Origin: Nannocystineae bacterium
Lineage (GTDB): Bacteria > Myxococcota_A > Polyangia > Haliangiales > Haliangiaceae
NCBI GenBank assembly: GCA_007133195.1
Contig: SLNH01000024.1
Coordinates: 1 to 51,384 of the forward strand
Reading direction: 5' to 3'
DNA: 51,384 nt
This document shows positions 1-8,514 of the stretch, piece by piece. The translations under genes were made by a program, and so were the position numbers. Each line of letters starts with the position of its first letter. Within the stretch, counting starts at the first letter, position 1. The notes below the pieces were generated by a model. That model saw only the letters and a program-made list of their open reading frames with translations, ran no database searches and was not told the DNA's origin.

Positions 1-1527
1 GCCCTCGAGGAACTGCCGCCGACGCGAGAGCGCGGCCGCGCCCTCGCGGGGCTTTTCGAGCTCGAAGGCCAATGTGGTCGAGCGGCCCGAGAACTGTTTG
101 CGCGCCAGGACTTGAGCGAAGCCGTCGCTACGGCGGATCGCTGCGCCAGCACGGAAGGAGAGCAGGTGGCGGTGGCGGCGCTCCTCCTTCAGGGAAAGCT
201 CGAAGAAAGCGCGCGCCGCGCCGAGCAGTTCCCGCGCGATAGTTGGCGGCCGGACCTGCCGCTCGCGCTCTATCTCCACGCGGAGCGCTGGGAGGACGCG
301 AGGCGCGCGCTCTCCGGCGCGAGCTCCAGCGGCGGGTTGAAGGCGTGCATCGATGCGTGGCTCGCAATCGAGTTGGGCGAGCGACCGGCCGAAGAACCAG
401 CCTGGCGCGAGTCCGTCGCTTGTACGAATCTGCGCGCCGATCAGCTCGAGGGCAAAGAGCGTCTCGAGTTTCTCCGTGACCACGGCTCGCCGTACGAATC
501 CATCCGGGAACCCCAGCTACTGCTTGCCCTCGAAGCGGGGCTCGACAGCGGCGTTTTCGTAAAGGGCGATCGAGACGACCACAACACTGCGTTTGGCGCC
601 ATCGCCCTCGAGCTCTTCGGGGCAGACCGCGCAGACGGCGCAGACGGCGCGGACGGCGGGTCGATCTCTGAAGTCGAAGCGCGCGAGCAGGTGATCTTCG
701 ACATCGACACTCGGCTGAGCCTGAGCGTTCGCGAGCTCGAATCCCTCTTTCTTGACTGGATGCAGATTCAGGCTTTCGAGGCCCCCCTCGGCCTAAGCGT
801 CGCCGTTGCCGACCAAGCGGCACCGGTCGTCGGCCACGGCGTGGCTTGGGATCTGGCCCCGTCAGCGGTCCTGGGCGCCGCGTTCGCCGCGCTTGGGGAC
901 GATCACGACGCTGCGCGTCAAGACGCCGCAGGAGTTCACCAAGCCGTCGAGCAAATGAACGCCTGGCGCAAAGCCCACGAGGGCCACGCTCCCGCTCGCG
1001 CGCTCGAAGGGCCGCGGCTCGCGGGCCTGCTCTCGTTTCTCGGCGGCAAAGCCCCAGAGCCAAGCGCCGTTCCACGCGGACACACGTATGGCCTCCAATA
1101 CCTCACCGCGCAGCGGCGCGCCTGCGCGGCGGGAGATACACCTTCATCCCGCACGGACTCGCCGCTCGAGGGCTTCGGGCGCGCGTGCCGCGGCAATCCC
1201 GAAGCCATCGTGGAGGCGGAGCCGGACCGTCTCCACCCGTGGAGCGAGACGCGACATGTTCTCTTGGCCATCGCGCCCGCCCTCGGTAAAGACGCGCGGG
1301 GTCTGGCGTCAAAGCTCGCGCACGCGCCACTTTTGCCGGACGTAAGCGCGACGGTCGATCTGCATAACTCCTACATCCTGGCCACCCAGATGCGGCTCAT
1401 CTACGACGGGCTCGGCAAAGCGACCGTCGCTGAGCTCTGGGAATCGCGGTCGCTCGCGCTGAAGGGCGCGCTGCTCGCACGAGGTCCGGCTGTGCCGCTC
1501 GCTTACCTCGACCAACTATCGTGGTAA
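1..1527 (+). CDS. Unrecognised protein, 5' end outside window
   Basis: The reading frame is open from the first base of the window and closes with TAA at 1525-1527, so about 508 C-terminal residues are visible and the true start lies upstream. I do not recognise a family. The visible part is mostly Ala/Leu/Glu-rich helix-like sequence; the first ~110 residues (GKLEESARRAEQF, ERWEDARRALSG) have the spacing of TPR-like helical hairpins, which is only a resemblance. A short low-complexity ADG/ADG stretch lies near residue 215. No membrane segment, no lipobox and no cysteine motif is visible. Codon use is strongly GC3-biased like its neighbours, which supports real coding. Function unknown. Confidence 0.75.
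   Translation, partial: ALEELPPTRERGRALAGLFELEGQCGRAARELFARQDLSEAVATADRCASTEGEQVAVAALLLQGKLEESARRAEQFPRDSWRPDLPLALYLHAERWEDARRALSGASSSGGLKACIDAWLAIELGERPAEEPAWRESVACTNLRADQLEGKERLEFLRDHGSPYESIREPQLLLALEAGLDSGVFVKGDRDDHNTAFGAIALELFGADRADGADGADGGSISEVEAREQVIFDIDTRLSLSVRELESLFLDWMQIQAFEAPLGLSVAVADQAAPVVGHGVAWDLAPSAVLGAAFAALGDDHDAARQDAAGVHQAVEQMNAWRKAHEGHAPARALEGPRLAGLLSFLGGKAPEPSAVPRGHTYGLQYLTAQRRACAAGDTPSSRTDSPLEGFGRACRGNPEAIVEAEPDRLHPWSETRHVLLAIAPALGKDARGLASKLAHAPLLPDVSATVDLHNSYILATQMRLIYDGLGKATVAELWESRSLALKGALLARGPAVPLAYLDQLSW
631..657 (+). repeat. Three tandem 9-bp units
   Basis: GCAGACGGC occurs twice in direct tandem, followed by GCGGACGGC, encoding an ADG-ADG-ADG run inside the first protein. 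It is an in-frame low-complexity coding repeat, probably a flexible linker. Confidence 0.7.
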
Positions 1528-1795
1528 GCCGCGGGACGAAGGGCTGGTGTGACGCGCACCGGGAGGCGGTCACAGCGAGCGAGGTACGAAGAGGGGGTCA
1601 CACGAGGTGGGCCGGCTTTCGCCGTTCGCGGTGCTACGATCGCCCGGGTCGAGCACCGGCCGGCGGTGTGCGCATGACGCATGTCGCACTGAATCGGCAC
1701 ATCGCGGCACACGGGGATGATGTTGTACCCCTTCCGGCGAGGCCTGCGATCGGTCTCGCTGCGGCGCACCATGGCGCGCGCGGAGGCCCAGACCG

Positions 1796-2182
1796 TTGAC
1801 CGGGCCGAGCGCTTGGGTGCCGATCCGACTCGAGGACCTCCCGCCCGCGACGACGCTGGGAGGTCGCCCGCTGCGACCTGATCACGTGATCACCGTAGAG
1901 CACGGGATCGAGGCTGCGTTTTATGAAGACGGCGCCCTCAGATGGGTGCGCAACCATCGCGGTGGCGATTTCCGTAAGCGTTGGGCGCTCTACCTTGTGT
2001 GGGGAAAGAACGAGGGCGTTGCTCGGCTGGAGGTAGGCTCGGGCGCTACCCCAGACTGGGAGGAATACCGAGAGGGATACGTGGAGCGGTTCGACGCGTG
2101 GTCTGACGGCAGTCCCGCCCGCGAGCGCGATTGGCGCGACTGGGTCACGAGCTGGCTGGACACGATCTTCAACACGTTTTGA
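1796..2182 (+). CDS. Hypothetical small soluble protein (128 aa)
   Basis: A 128-residue product with no signal peptide or membrane segment. It is rich in Trp and charged residues (RWVRNHRGGDFRKRW near residues 44-58; ERDWRDWVTSWLD near the C-terminus), suggesting a compact soluble domain. I do not recognise the family. The start used is TTG at 1796; an in-frame GTG at 1886 would give a protein of 98 residues. The TTG overlaps the TGA of a 41-codon frame beginning at 1674 (TTGA), which would allow coupled translation, but that short frame has no other support. An extended -10-like element (TGCTACGAT) ends at 1638. It converges on the RND gene. Confidence 0.5.
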   Translation: MTGPSAWVPIRLEDLPPATTLGGRPLRPDHVITVEHGIEAAFYEDGALRWVRNHRGGDFRKRWALYLVWGKNEGVARLEVGSGATPDWEEYREGYVERFDAWSDGSPARERDWRDWVTSWLDTIFNTF

Positions 2183-2308
2183 GCCGGTTCGGGCGGACTC
2201 GCCGTCGACCGCGCCGGTGACGCCGGGGCCGTGAGCCACATCCGGCTGGTGTCGTCACCACGGACCAGCGCCGCGGGCGATTCCACCTGAACTCTTCGAA
2301 CCGACGCC

Positions 2309-5300
2309 TCAGCCCTTGGGGCCACGCCGCGATCGCGCCGTCATTGTGCTTATACGGTGCGCGCCCGCCACGAGGGTGTAGGCGATGCCGGGAAGCGCCA
2401 GACATGCGATCGGGATGGACAGAAGGAGCGCGCCGGTGAGCGCGATCGCGAGCGGCTGAAGGAGGCCGAAAACCTCCGCGCCGCCGACGAGCAGCGGGCT
2501 CATGCCGATCACGGTGCTCGCCGCCGTGAGAGTGATCGGGCGGAGGCGCCGGCGGCCGGCGGCGCGAAGGGCGCTCGCGTGCTGGCCGGGCTCGTCTCCC
2601 GACGCGGCGCGGCTCGCTTCGGAGAGCACCAGGATGACGTTATTGGCGACGATCCCGACGGCGATCAAGAGGCCCGCGAGCACCATCGCGTCGAGCGGTC
2701 GCCCGAGGACATATAGGAGCACCACGGATCCGGCCGCGGACAGGGGGATGGTGAACAGGCCCGCGATGGCGTAGGCGAATGTCCCGTATTGGATGACGAG
2801 CAGCGTGAGCACCAAGACGAGCGCCAAGGTGAGCGCCACCGAGAACGTCCGCCGCGTCTCCTCGAGCGCGTCGATCTCACCCTCCATCCACCAGCTCACG
2901 CCGTCGGGGAGCCCCAGATCCGCGAGGGCGCGCTCGGCCGCGTCCGCCGTGTCGCGCGGGCCGGGCCCCGCCGGATCGAGGCCGGCCGCGATGCGGACGA
3001 CCCGTTGGCCGTCGCGCCGCTCGATGTGCGTGGGCTCTTCGACGAGCTCGAACTCGACCAGGTCGCCGAGGCGCGCGTCGGCGGGGGCCGTCGACAAAAG
3101 CCGCAGCTGGGTCAACTGGTGGGGCGCCCCCGCTCGCGCGCGGTCGTAGCGGGCGCGGAGCACCAGCGGCTCGCCGAATTCCATGCGCTCGCGCAAAACG
3201 CGCCCCTCGAGGGCGTACTCGACCACGTGCTCGAGCTCCGCAGGCTCGACTCCGAGCTCGGCGAGCCGATCGTAGTCGGGCACGGCGCGCCAGCGCGGGC
3301 TCACGCCGGCGCGCACGCGCTCGACGTCGGTGAGGCCTTCTACCTGTTGGAGCGCGCGGACGATTTGCGTTTCGATCTCGGCCAGCGCGAGCAGGTCGCC
3401 GTCGTCCCGGGTAAGCACGGCGATGAGATCGTCGTCGGCGAGGCGGGTCTGTACGCCCCGGATGCGCGGGAGGGTAAAGCGGGCGCTGAGCTCGGTCATC
3501 TCGAGGGCGTCGATGGCCTCCCGCGCCGCCTCCGACCACGCGGCCGAGGATCGCTCGTCCGTATCGACCTGGACCATGAAGTTGGCCGTCGCGGGGCGAA
3601 ACGAGGGCAAGCCCTCACGGAAGTATCCGCCCACGGTGGTAAAGACCGACTCCGTGCCGCGGACGTCCGCCAGCTCGCGTTCGACCCGCTGAGCTATCAG
3701 ATCCATGTCGTCCGCCGGAATTCCGGCCGGATGGATCAGGCGAACTTCGACGAAGCCGTCGTCTACGACGGGCAGAACCTCGAAGGGGAGCGCGCGGCCG
3801 CCCAAAACGAGCACGATCGCGCATACGGCCATGGCGCTCCACGCCCCGGCGGGGTGTTGAAGGATGCGCCACCGTCGCCGCGGTTCGTCCGGGCGCCTCT
3901 CCTTTTCGTCGCTTCCGCCCGAGCTCGGCGGATCGGCGCTCGAATCGGTTGCGGGGGCCGCCTCTTCCCCGTCGTCATCGCCGTCGGCGGCTTGGCCGGC
4001 CGGTTGGGCGCGCGCGACCGCGCCGAAGGTGGGCAGCAAGACGAGCGCAAAGATAAACGAAAATGCCGCGGCGACCACCACCGTCCAGATCAAGGGCTGA
4101 AAGAGGAGCGCCACGAGGCCGCGCACGAGCAAAAACGGCAAGACGGCTGCCAACGTGGTGAGGAGCGCGCCGAAAAGCGGGCCCGCCACGTCGACCATGG
4201 CTTCGATCGCCGCGCGCTCATCCGAGGCTCCCCGACGATCGAGCCGATCGAAATAGATGATCGCGTAATCCAGCCCCATCCCCACCGACAGCAGGAGGCC
4301 GGCCAGCGTGAGCAGATTCAGGCTCTGGCCCATCGCGCCCAGGACCAACACCGCCGCGGCCAAGCTGGCCGCGACGATCAGCGCGACCAGCGGGGCCCGG
4401 CGACCGAGGCGCATGGTGAGCGCGAGCAGGATCATCGCCAAGAGCGCGCCGCCGACCGCCGCCACGACCACGCTTTGCACGGCGCTTTGGGTGACCACCG
4501 AGTCGTCGAACAGGGTGGTGGCCTCGATGTCGGCGAGGGCCTCGGACTCGCCGGTCTGCGCCACGACCTCCGAGACCTCCTCCGCGACGTCCAAGGCGTG
4601 CGCCGCCGGCGAGCGATGAACGGTGACGAGCACCGCCGAGCGCCCGTCCAATCGGGTGCGCAGGCTCTGCTCCGAGGGCCGCCTCGCCACGTCGGCGACC
4701 GACGCCAGGTCGATCATCGTGCCGGTTTCGTCGGCGGCGAGCGGCTGGCTCGAAAGCGCGCGCACCGACCACCCATCGCGATCCAGAATACCGATGCCCT
4801 CGAAGCCCGGGGCCCGCAGCGTTCCGCTCGGCGGCGGTTCGGTCGCCTCGACCAAGCTCTGCTCGAGCGCGGGAAGGCTCACCCCGAGCTCCACCTGCCG
4901 CTCGGGATCGACGCCCACCACCAGCTCGGCGGTCTCCTCGCGCCCGATGAAGACCTGCTCGACACCCTCGATCGACCGAATCCTCGGCAAGAGGCTCGCC
5001 CGCAGCCGCTGGCGAATCTCCGGCGCCGACATCGCCTCCGAGCCGAAGGCGAGCTGGATGGCTGGCTCCTCGTCCGTGGCTACGGCGAAGACGCGCGGAT
5101 CGGGGAATTCGCGGGGAATGTGGGCGCGCCCCCGAGCCACGGCCTGGTTGACGTCCTGGAGCGCTCGATCGATGTCGTAGCCGGGGTCGAAAAACAGCTC
5201 GAGATAGGCGCGGCCGTCGCCGGAGCGACTCTCGAGGCGGACGACGCCCGGAACCCCGTCTAGCGCCGCCTCCAGGGGCTCGTTGATGCTCTCCTCGATG

Positions 5301-5500
5301 ACGCGCGAGGTCTGGCCCGGCAGATCTCCGATGACGCGGATCTGCGGGTAGCGGATCTCGGGAAGGAGCTGGACCGGCATCGTGGTGAGCGCGACGCCGG
5401 CGAGCGCGAAGACCACGAGCACGACCGCCGCGACGGTCTGGCGGCGGCTCGCCAGCCATCCGAGCAAGGTGGCCAGCGCGGCGGAGGTTGCGCCTCTCAC
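2309..5500 (-). CDS. RND efflux transporter permease (AcrB/HAE1-like)
   Basis: Inner-membrane proton-driven pump subunit of a tripartite efflux system, 1063 aa, the usual length. It has the standard RND plan: N-terminal helix followed by PVQLLPEIRYPQI, a first periplasmic porter domain, TM2-6, an acidic loop (about residues 520-560), a second porter domain and TM8-12 near the C-terminus. In TM4 the proton-relay pair is Asp411-Tyr412 (GLDYAI), unlike the Asp-Asp of AcrB, and the TM10 Lys is Asn (ANNVIL, Asn953). The GTG start at 5500 overlaps the TGA of the upstream adaptor gene (GTGA), so translation is probably coupled; a longer frame upstream lies inside the adaptor gene and is not used. 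Substrate cannot be told from sequence. Confidence 0.93.
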   Translation of the reverse strand: MRGATSAALATLLGWLASRRQTVAAVVLVVFALAGVALTTMPVQLLPEIRYPQIRVIGDLPGQTSRVIEESINEPLEAALDGVPGVVRLESRSGDGRAYLELFFDPGYDIDRALQDVNQAVARGRAHIPREFPDPRVFAVATDEEPAIQLAFGSEAMSAPEIRQRLRASLLPRIRSIEGVEQVFIGREETAELVVGVDPERQVELGVSLPALEQSLVEATEPPPSGTLRAPGFEGIGILDRDGWSVRALSSQPLAADETGTMIDLASVADVARRPSEQSLRTRLDGRSAVLVTVHRSPAAHALDVAEEVSEVVAQTGESEALADIEATTLFDDSVVTQSAVQSVVVAAVGGALLAMILLALTMRLGRRAPLVALIVAASLAAAVLVLGAMGQSLNLLTLAGLLLSVGMGLDYAIIYFDRLDRRGASDERAAIEAMVDVAGPLFGALLTTLAAVLPFLLVRGLVALLFQPLIWTVVVAAAFSFIFALVLLPTFGAVARAQPAGQAADGDDDGEEAAPATDSSADPPSSGGSDEKERRPDEPRRRWRILQHPAGAWSAMAVCAIVLVLGGRALPFEVLPVVDDGFVEVRLIHPAGIPADDMDLIAQRVERELADVRGTESVFTTVGGYFREGLPSFRPATANFMVQVDTDERSSAAWSEAAREAIDALEMTELSARFTLPRIRGVQTRLADDDLIAVLTRDDGDLLALAEIETQIVRALQQVEGLTDVERVRAGVSPRWRAVPDYDRLAELGVEPAELEHVVEYALEGRVLRERMEFGEPLVLRARYDRARAGAPHQLTQLRLLSTAPADARLGDLVEFELVEEPTHIERRDGQRVVRIAAGLDPAGPGPRDTADAAERALADLGLPDGVSWWMEGEIDALEETRRTFSVALTLALVLVLTLLVIQYGTFAYAIAGLFTIPLSAAGSVVLLYVLGRPLDAMVLAGLLIAVGIVANNVILVLSEASRAASGDEPGQHASALRAAGRRRLRPITLTAASTVIGMSPLLVGGAEVFGLLQPLAIALTGALLLSIPIACLALPGIAYTLVAGAHRISTMTARSRRGPKG

Positions 5501-6594
5501 GAGCTCTCCACCGGCTCGACCCGCTCGCCTTCCGCATAGCGGCGGGGCTCGTAGCGGATCACCCATTCGCCGGCGCGGAGGCCTTCTTCGATCTCGACGC
5601 CCTCGGGATGGCCACGCCCCTGCGTGACCGCGCGCCGGCTCACTTCGCCCGACGCCTCGTCGACGATAGCCACCCAATGGTCCCCACCGTCGGCGGCCAC
5701 CGCCGTCCACGGAACGATGAGCACTTCCTCGGGCGCTTCGTAGACGACCTCGACCCGCCGAGGCCGATCGACGCGGGCGTCCGCGACGAAAATCCGCGCC
5801 CGCACGAAGCCCAAATGCGTAGCGCCGAGGAAGTCCACGTCGCGGATGGCGAGTTGGGAGCCGTCATCGTCCACGATGGTCACGGCCTCGAGCGGATCGA
5901 AAAAACCGGTCTCACCGGCGGGAATGGAGAGCTCGACCCCCGCGCTTTCCGCATCGGCGATCCGGAACAGCTCGTCTCCCTCCGCGACGTGGGTTCCCCC
6001 CGCGATGCGCGCCGCGGCGATTCGTCCGCTCGTCGGCGCTCTGACCACGCCGCTCGAATACGCCGTCTCCAGCTCGGCGCGCTCGTCCACGGCGTCGAGG
6101 AGGCGAAGCTCCGCTTCGCTGAGCTCGGCCGGTCCTGCCGCGCCCTCCTCGACCAGTCGCTCCCAGCGCTCCACCTCGCCGCGGAGGTGGGCGATCCGGT
6201 CGTCGAGCACGCGCCTGCGCTCGGCAACCGCGGGGCCGGCGACGCGGGCGACGGTGTCCCCCTCCTCGACGCGATCGCCCTCCGTGGCGTCCACCGCGAG
6301 GACGACGCCGCGATGCGGCGCGGCGACGGCGCGCTCGGCGAGCAAAGAGAGCCTGCCTCCCCAGCGCCGGGTCTCCACGAGCTCGGTGCGCGCTGCCGCG
6401 CTCACCTCGACCTCGGGCAGCGCCTCGGCCTCGGCCGAATCCCGGGCCTCGGCGCGTTCGTCCGAGCATCCCCCAATGCATCCCCCAATGACGGCCGAAA
6501 GCGCGAGCGCCCAAACCGCCACGGCCAAACCGCGCACCGCGAGCCGGAAAGCCCGAGGTACCCTCACCGCCTGCGACGGCCTATCAATGCTCAT
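5497..6594 (-). CDS. Efflux RND periplasmic adaptor (HlyD/AcrA family), lipoprotein
   Basis: Membrane fusion protein linking the RND pump to its outer-membrane channel, 365 aa. Residues 1-43 form a lipoprotein-type signal (hydrophobic stretch, then VIGGC39 and IGGC43). Next come a first half-lipoyl segment (PHRGVVLAVDATEGDRVEEG), a helical hairpin (about residues 120-180), the second half-lipoyl (VRAPTSGRIAAARIAGG) and C-terminal beta-barrel domains. The ATG at 6594 lies 11 bp inside the preceding tolC-like gene and has GAGG about 9 nt upstream. Middle gene of a tolC-hlyD-RND operon on the minus strand. Confidence 0.9.
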   Translation of the reverse strand: MSIDRPSQAVRVPRAFRLAVRGLAVAVWALALSAVIGGCIGGCSDERAEARDSAEAEALPEVEVSAAARTELVETRRWGGRLSLLAERAVAAPHRGVVLAVDATEGDRVEEGDTVARVAGPAVAERRRVLDDRIAHLRGEVERWERLVEEGAAGPAELSEAELRLLDAVDERAELETAYSSGVVRAPTSGRIAAARIAGGTHVAEGDELFRIADAESAGVELSIPAGETGFFDPLEAVTIVDDDGSQLAIRDVDFLGATHLGFVRARIFVADARVDRPRRVEVVYEAPEEVLIVPWTAVAADGGDHWVAIVDEASGEVSRRAVTQGRGHPEGVEIEEGLRAGEWVIRYEPRRYAEGERVEPVESS

Positions 6595-7936
6595 GATCGC
6601 CGCCCTCGATGCGGGGCTGTTCGCCATCGGGCCTTGTTGCTCCGGTAAGCCAGGAAGGGAGCTGCTCGGCACGGCCCGCCTGCTCGGCGAGATCGATGAG
6701 CGCCAAGGCGGTCTCGCGCTGCAACTGCACGAGCTCGAGCTCGACCTCCTCGAGCCGCTCGACGGCATCGAGCACCTCGCGCCACGGCCCTACGCCCTCT
6801 CGCCAGCGGAGCTCGGCGATCTCGAGTACTCGGGATGCGCGTTTTCGCTCGCGCTCGCGCGCGCTCCGCCTTTCGGAAAGGCGCCGCCGCGCCTGCTCCC
6901 AGCGCCTTTGTGCCCGCTCGCTCTCGAGCTCTAAGCTTTGCGCCTCCTCGCGATGGGCGATCGCCCGCAGCCTTTCGGCGTCGGCGCGCGCCTCCCGTAT
7001 CCCGCCGACATCGGGCCGCCACTCGGCGAAAAAGCCCACGTAGTACTCCGGTTGCAGCGAGCCCTCGAACGCCGGGGACGCATAGAGTCCGGCCGCGCCC
7101 AACGGTCCCGCCCGCCACGCCTCCTCCCGGGCGATTCGCGAAGCTGAAGCCTCGGCCGCCGCCGCCTGTGCGCGCGCATGGCGCGCCGCGGCGTGCTCCC
7201 CGCGGGCATCCTGCACCCGGCTCGCCTCGTCGAGGTCGAGGGGCTCGGGCTGTGCGCAATAGCCGACCCAGTCGGCGAGCTCGACCAGGGCCCGCGCGCG
7301 CTGAGACGACGCGTCAGCCACAACGCGGTCTAGGCGGGCGAGCGCGTCTTCGACGAGCTCGATCTCGTAGCGGTCTTCGACCCCCTCGGCGCTCCGCCGC
7401 CGCACGACCTCGGCGAGCTCGCCCACCCGCTCGCGATAATCCCCCACGAGAGATTCGATCTCCACCGCCAGCGCCGCTTCGACGTAGACCTGGGCCACGG
7501 CGAGGCGGTGATCGTGGGAGCGAAGGCCCTCTGCCTCGATCTGCGCGTCGCGGTCCCGCCTGGCCTCCAGCCGGGCTGGCCCTCTCTCGCTCCGAATGAG
7601 ATCCCACGAGAGCACGGCGGTCGCGTCGCCGCGCGCCGAGCGCCCGAGCTCGCGCTCGTCGCCCGGCCTGGCGCGCTGCCCGAGGTCTCCCTCTGCCCGC
7701 ACGCCGAGCTCGGGCGCCAGTTCCCGGGCGGCGGCGCGGACTTCTTGGCCGGCGGCCTCGACCCGCATCCGCTCGGCGGCGAGCGCCGGCTCCCGCTCGG
7801 CTGAGCGTTCGAATACCGCGCGCAGATCGAGGATGGGCTCCGTGCCGGCTGGCTCGGCACACTCGGCCGAGGCCGCGCTTGGCGCCATCCATGCCGGGGC
7901 GAAGACAACGATGAGCAGGTAAACGCGAGGCTTCAT
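6584..7936 (-). CDS. TolC-family outer membrane efflux protein
   Basis: Outer-membrane channel component of the same efflux system, 450 aa, typical for TolC/OprM-type proteins. A signal peptide spans residues 1-24 (MKPRVYLLIVVF... ending ASA before ECAEP). The mature part is dominated by long Ala/Glu/Arg-rich heptad-like helices in two halves, as expected for the internally duplicated channel fold. The ATG at 7936 is chosen because it begins the signal peptide; the open frame continues upstream without support. First gene of the operon; its stop codon overlaps the adaptor start. Confidence 0.87.
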   Translation of the reverse strand: MKPRVYLLIVVFAPAWMAPSAASAECAEPAGTEPILDLRAVFERSAEREPALAAERMRVEAAGQEVRAAARELAPELGVRAEGDLGQRARPGDERELGRSARGDATAVLSWDLIRSERGPARLEARRDRDAQIEAEGLRSHDHRLAVAQVYVEAALAVEIESLVGDYRERVGELAEVVRRRSAEGVEDRYEIELVEDALARLDRVVADASSQRARALVELADWVGYCAQPEPLDLDEASRVQDARGEHAAARHARAQAAAAEASASRIAREEAWRAGPLGAAGLYASPAFEGSLQPEYYVGFFAEWRPDVGGIREARADAERLRAIAHREEAQSLELESERAQRRWEQARRRLSERRSARERERKRASRVLEIAELRWREGVGPWREVLDAVERLEEVELELVQLQRETALALIDLAEQAGRAEQLPSWLTGATRPDGEQPRIEGGDHEH

Positions 7937-8514
7937 GGCGGTCCCGGGCGCGCCGGCTGCGGGGCGTCCGAGCGCTGCGCGAAATCGGGGGCGATGCGCC
8001 CTGCCCGCGTCGCCGAGCGGTGAGCTCGCCTGCCAGCTTCGATGTTCACGGCGACCTCTCCGGAGCTTACCGCATGTCGAGCCCGGCTTTCGAGCGAAGG
8101 TCACGGCTCGCTTTCGTCCCTTGCCTCGACGCCCGCGCTCGGTTTGCCGGCAGATGGGCGAACGACACCGGCTGCCGCGGGTAACCGGTGCCGACGGAGT
8201 ATCGTTGGGTCTCGCCGCAGCCACCTGAAGGGAGCGCGCGACGACCGAGCCAGGCATCGAGCCTCATGGAACGTCTCCATTGGGGTTCGACGTCCATATC
8301 TCCGAGCTGGCGACACCGTGACGGTGACCCACGTCAGGTGGGGTGCCCGGTGCGCCGGACCTCGCGCCTGGCGGGGGCCGCGCCGCAGGGGAGGCGGGAG
8401 TTGACGCGCGGCTCCGACGATGACTACATAGCCGCTTCACTCGAGTCGCTGTGGGGCGTGCATCGGTGGATTCATGAGCATCATCGCGGCCCCGCGCGCA
8501 GCCGCGGTTTCGGT
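7937..8514. other. 578-bp divergent intergenic region
   Basis: Lies between the tolC-like gene (minus) and the decahaem cytochrome gene (plus) and must hold promoters for both. Short frames here look like shadows. A plausible sigma70-type promoter for the cytochrome is at 8401-8430 and a small inverted repeat (CACCG-TGA-CGGTG) lies near 8315-8330. I see no RNA gene, and no clear promoter for the efflux operon. Confidence 0.6.
8401..8430 (+). promoter_or_regulatory. Candidate promoter of the decahaem cytochrome gene
   Basis: TTGACG (8401-8406) and TACATA (8425-8430) are separated by 18 bp and sit about 85 bp before the ATG at 8515. The -35 box is a 5/6 match to consensus; the -10 box is weak. 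Confidence 0.35.

Noticed and set aside
1674-1799. 41-codon frame overlapping the TTG start at 1796
   Set aside because: No ribosome binding site, no recognisable sequence; possibly a leader frame, but chance is the simpler explanation.
2789-5263. Long plus-strand open frame (824 codons) opposite the RND gene
   Set aside because: Antisense shadow typical of GC-rich DNA: its product is Arg/Gln/His-rich with no domain, whereas the minus strand encodes a complete RND permease.
5501-5710. N-terminal extension of the RND permease by 70 codons
   Set aside because: Lies inside the adaptor gene, is Arg/Gly-rich, and the GTG at 5500 gives the family-typical N-terminus and a GTGA overlap.
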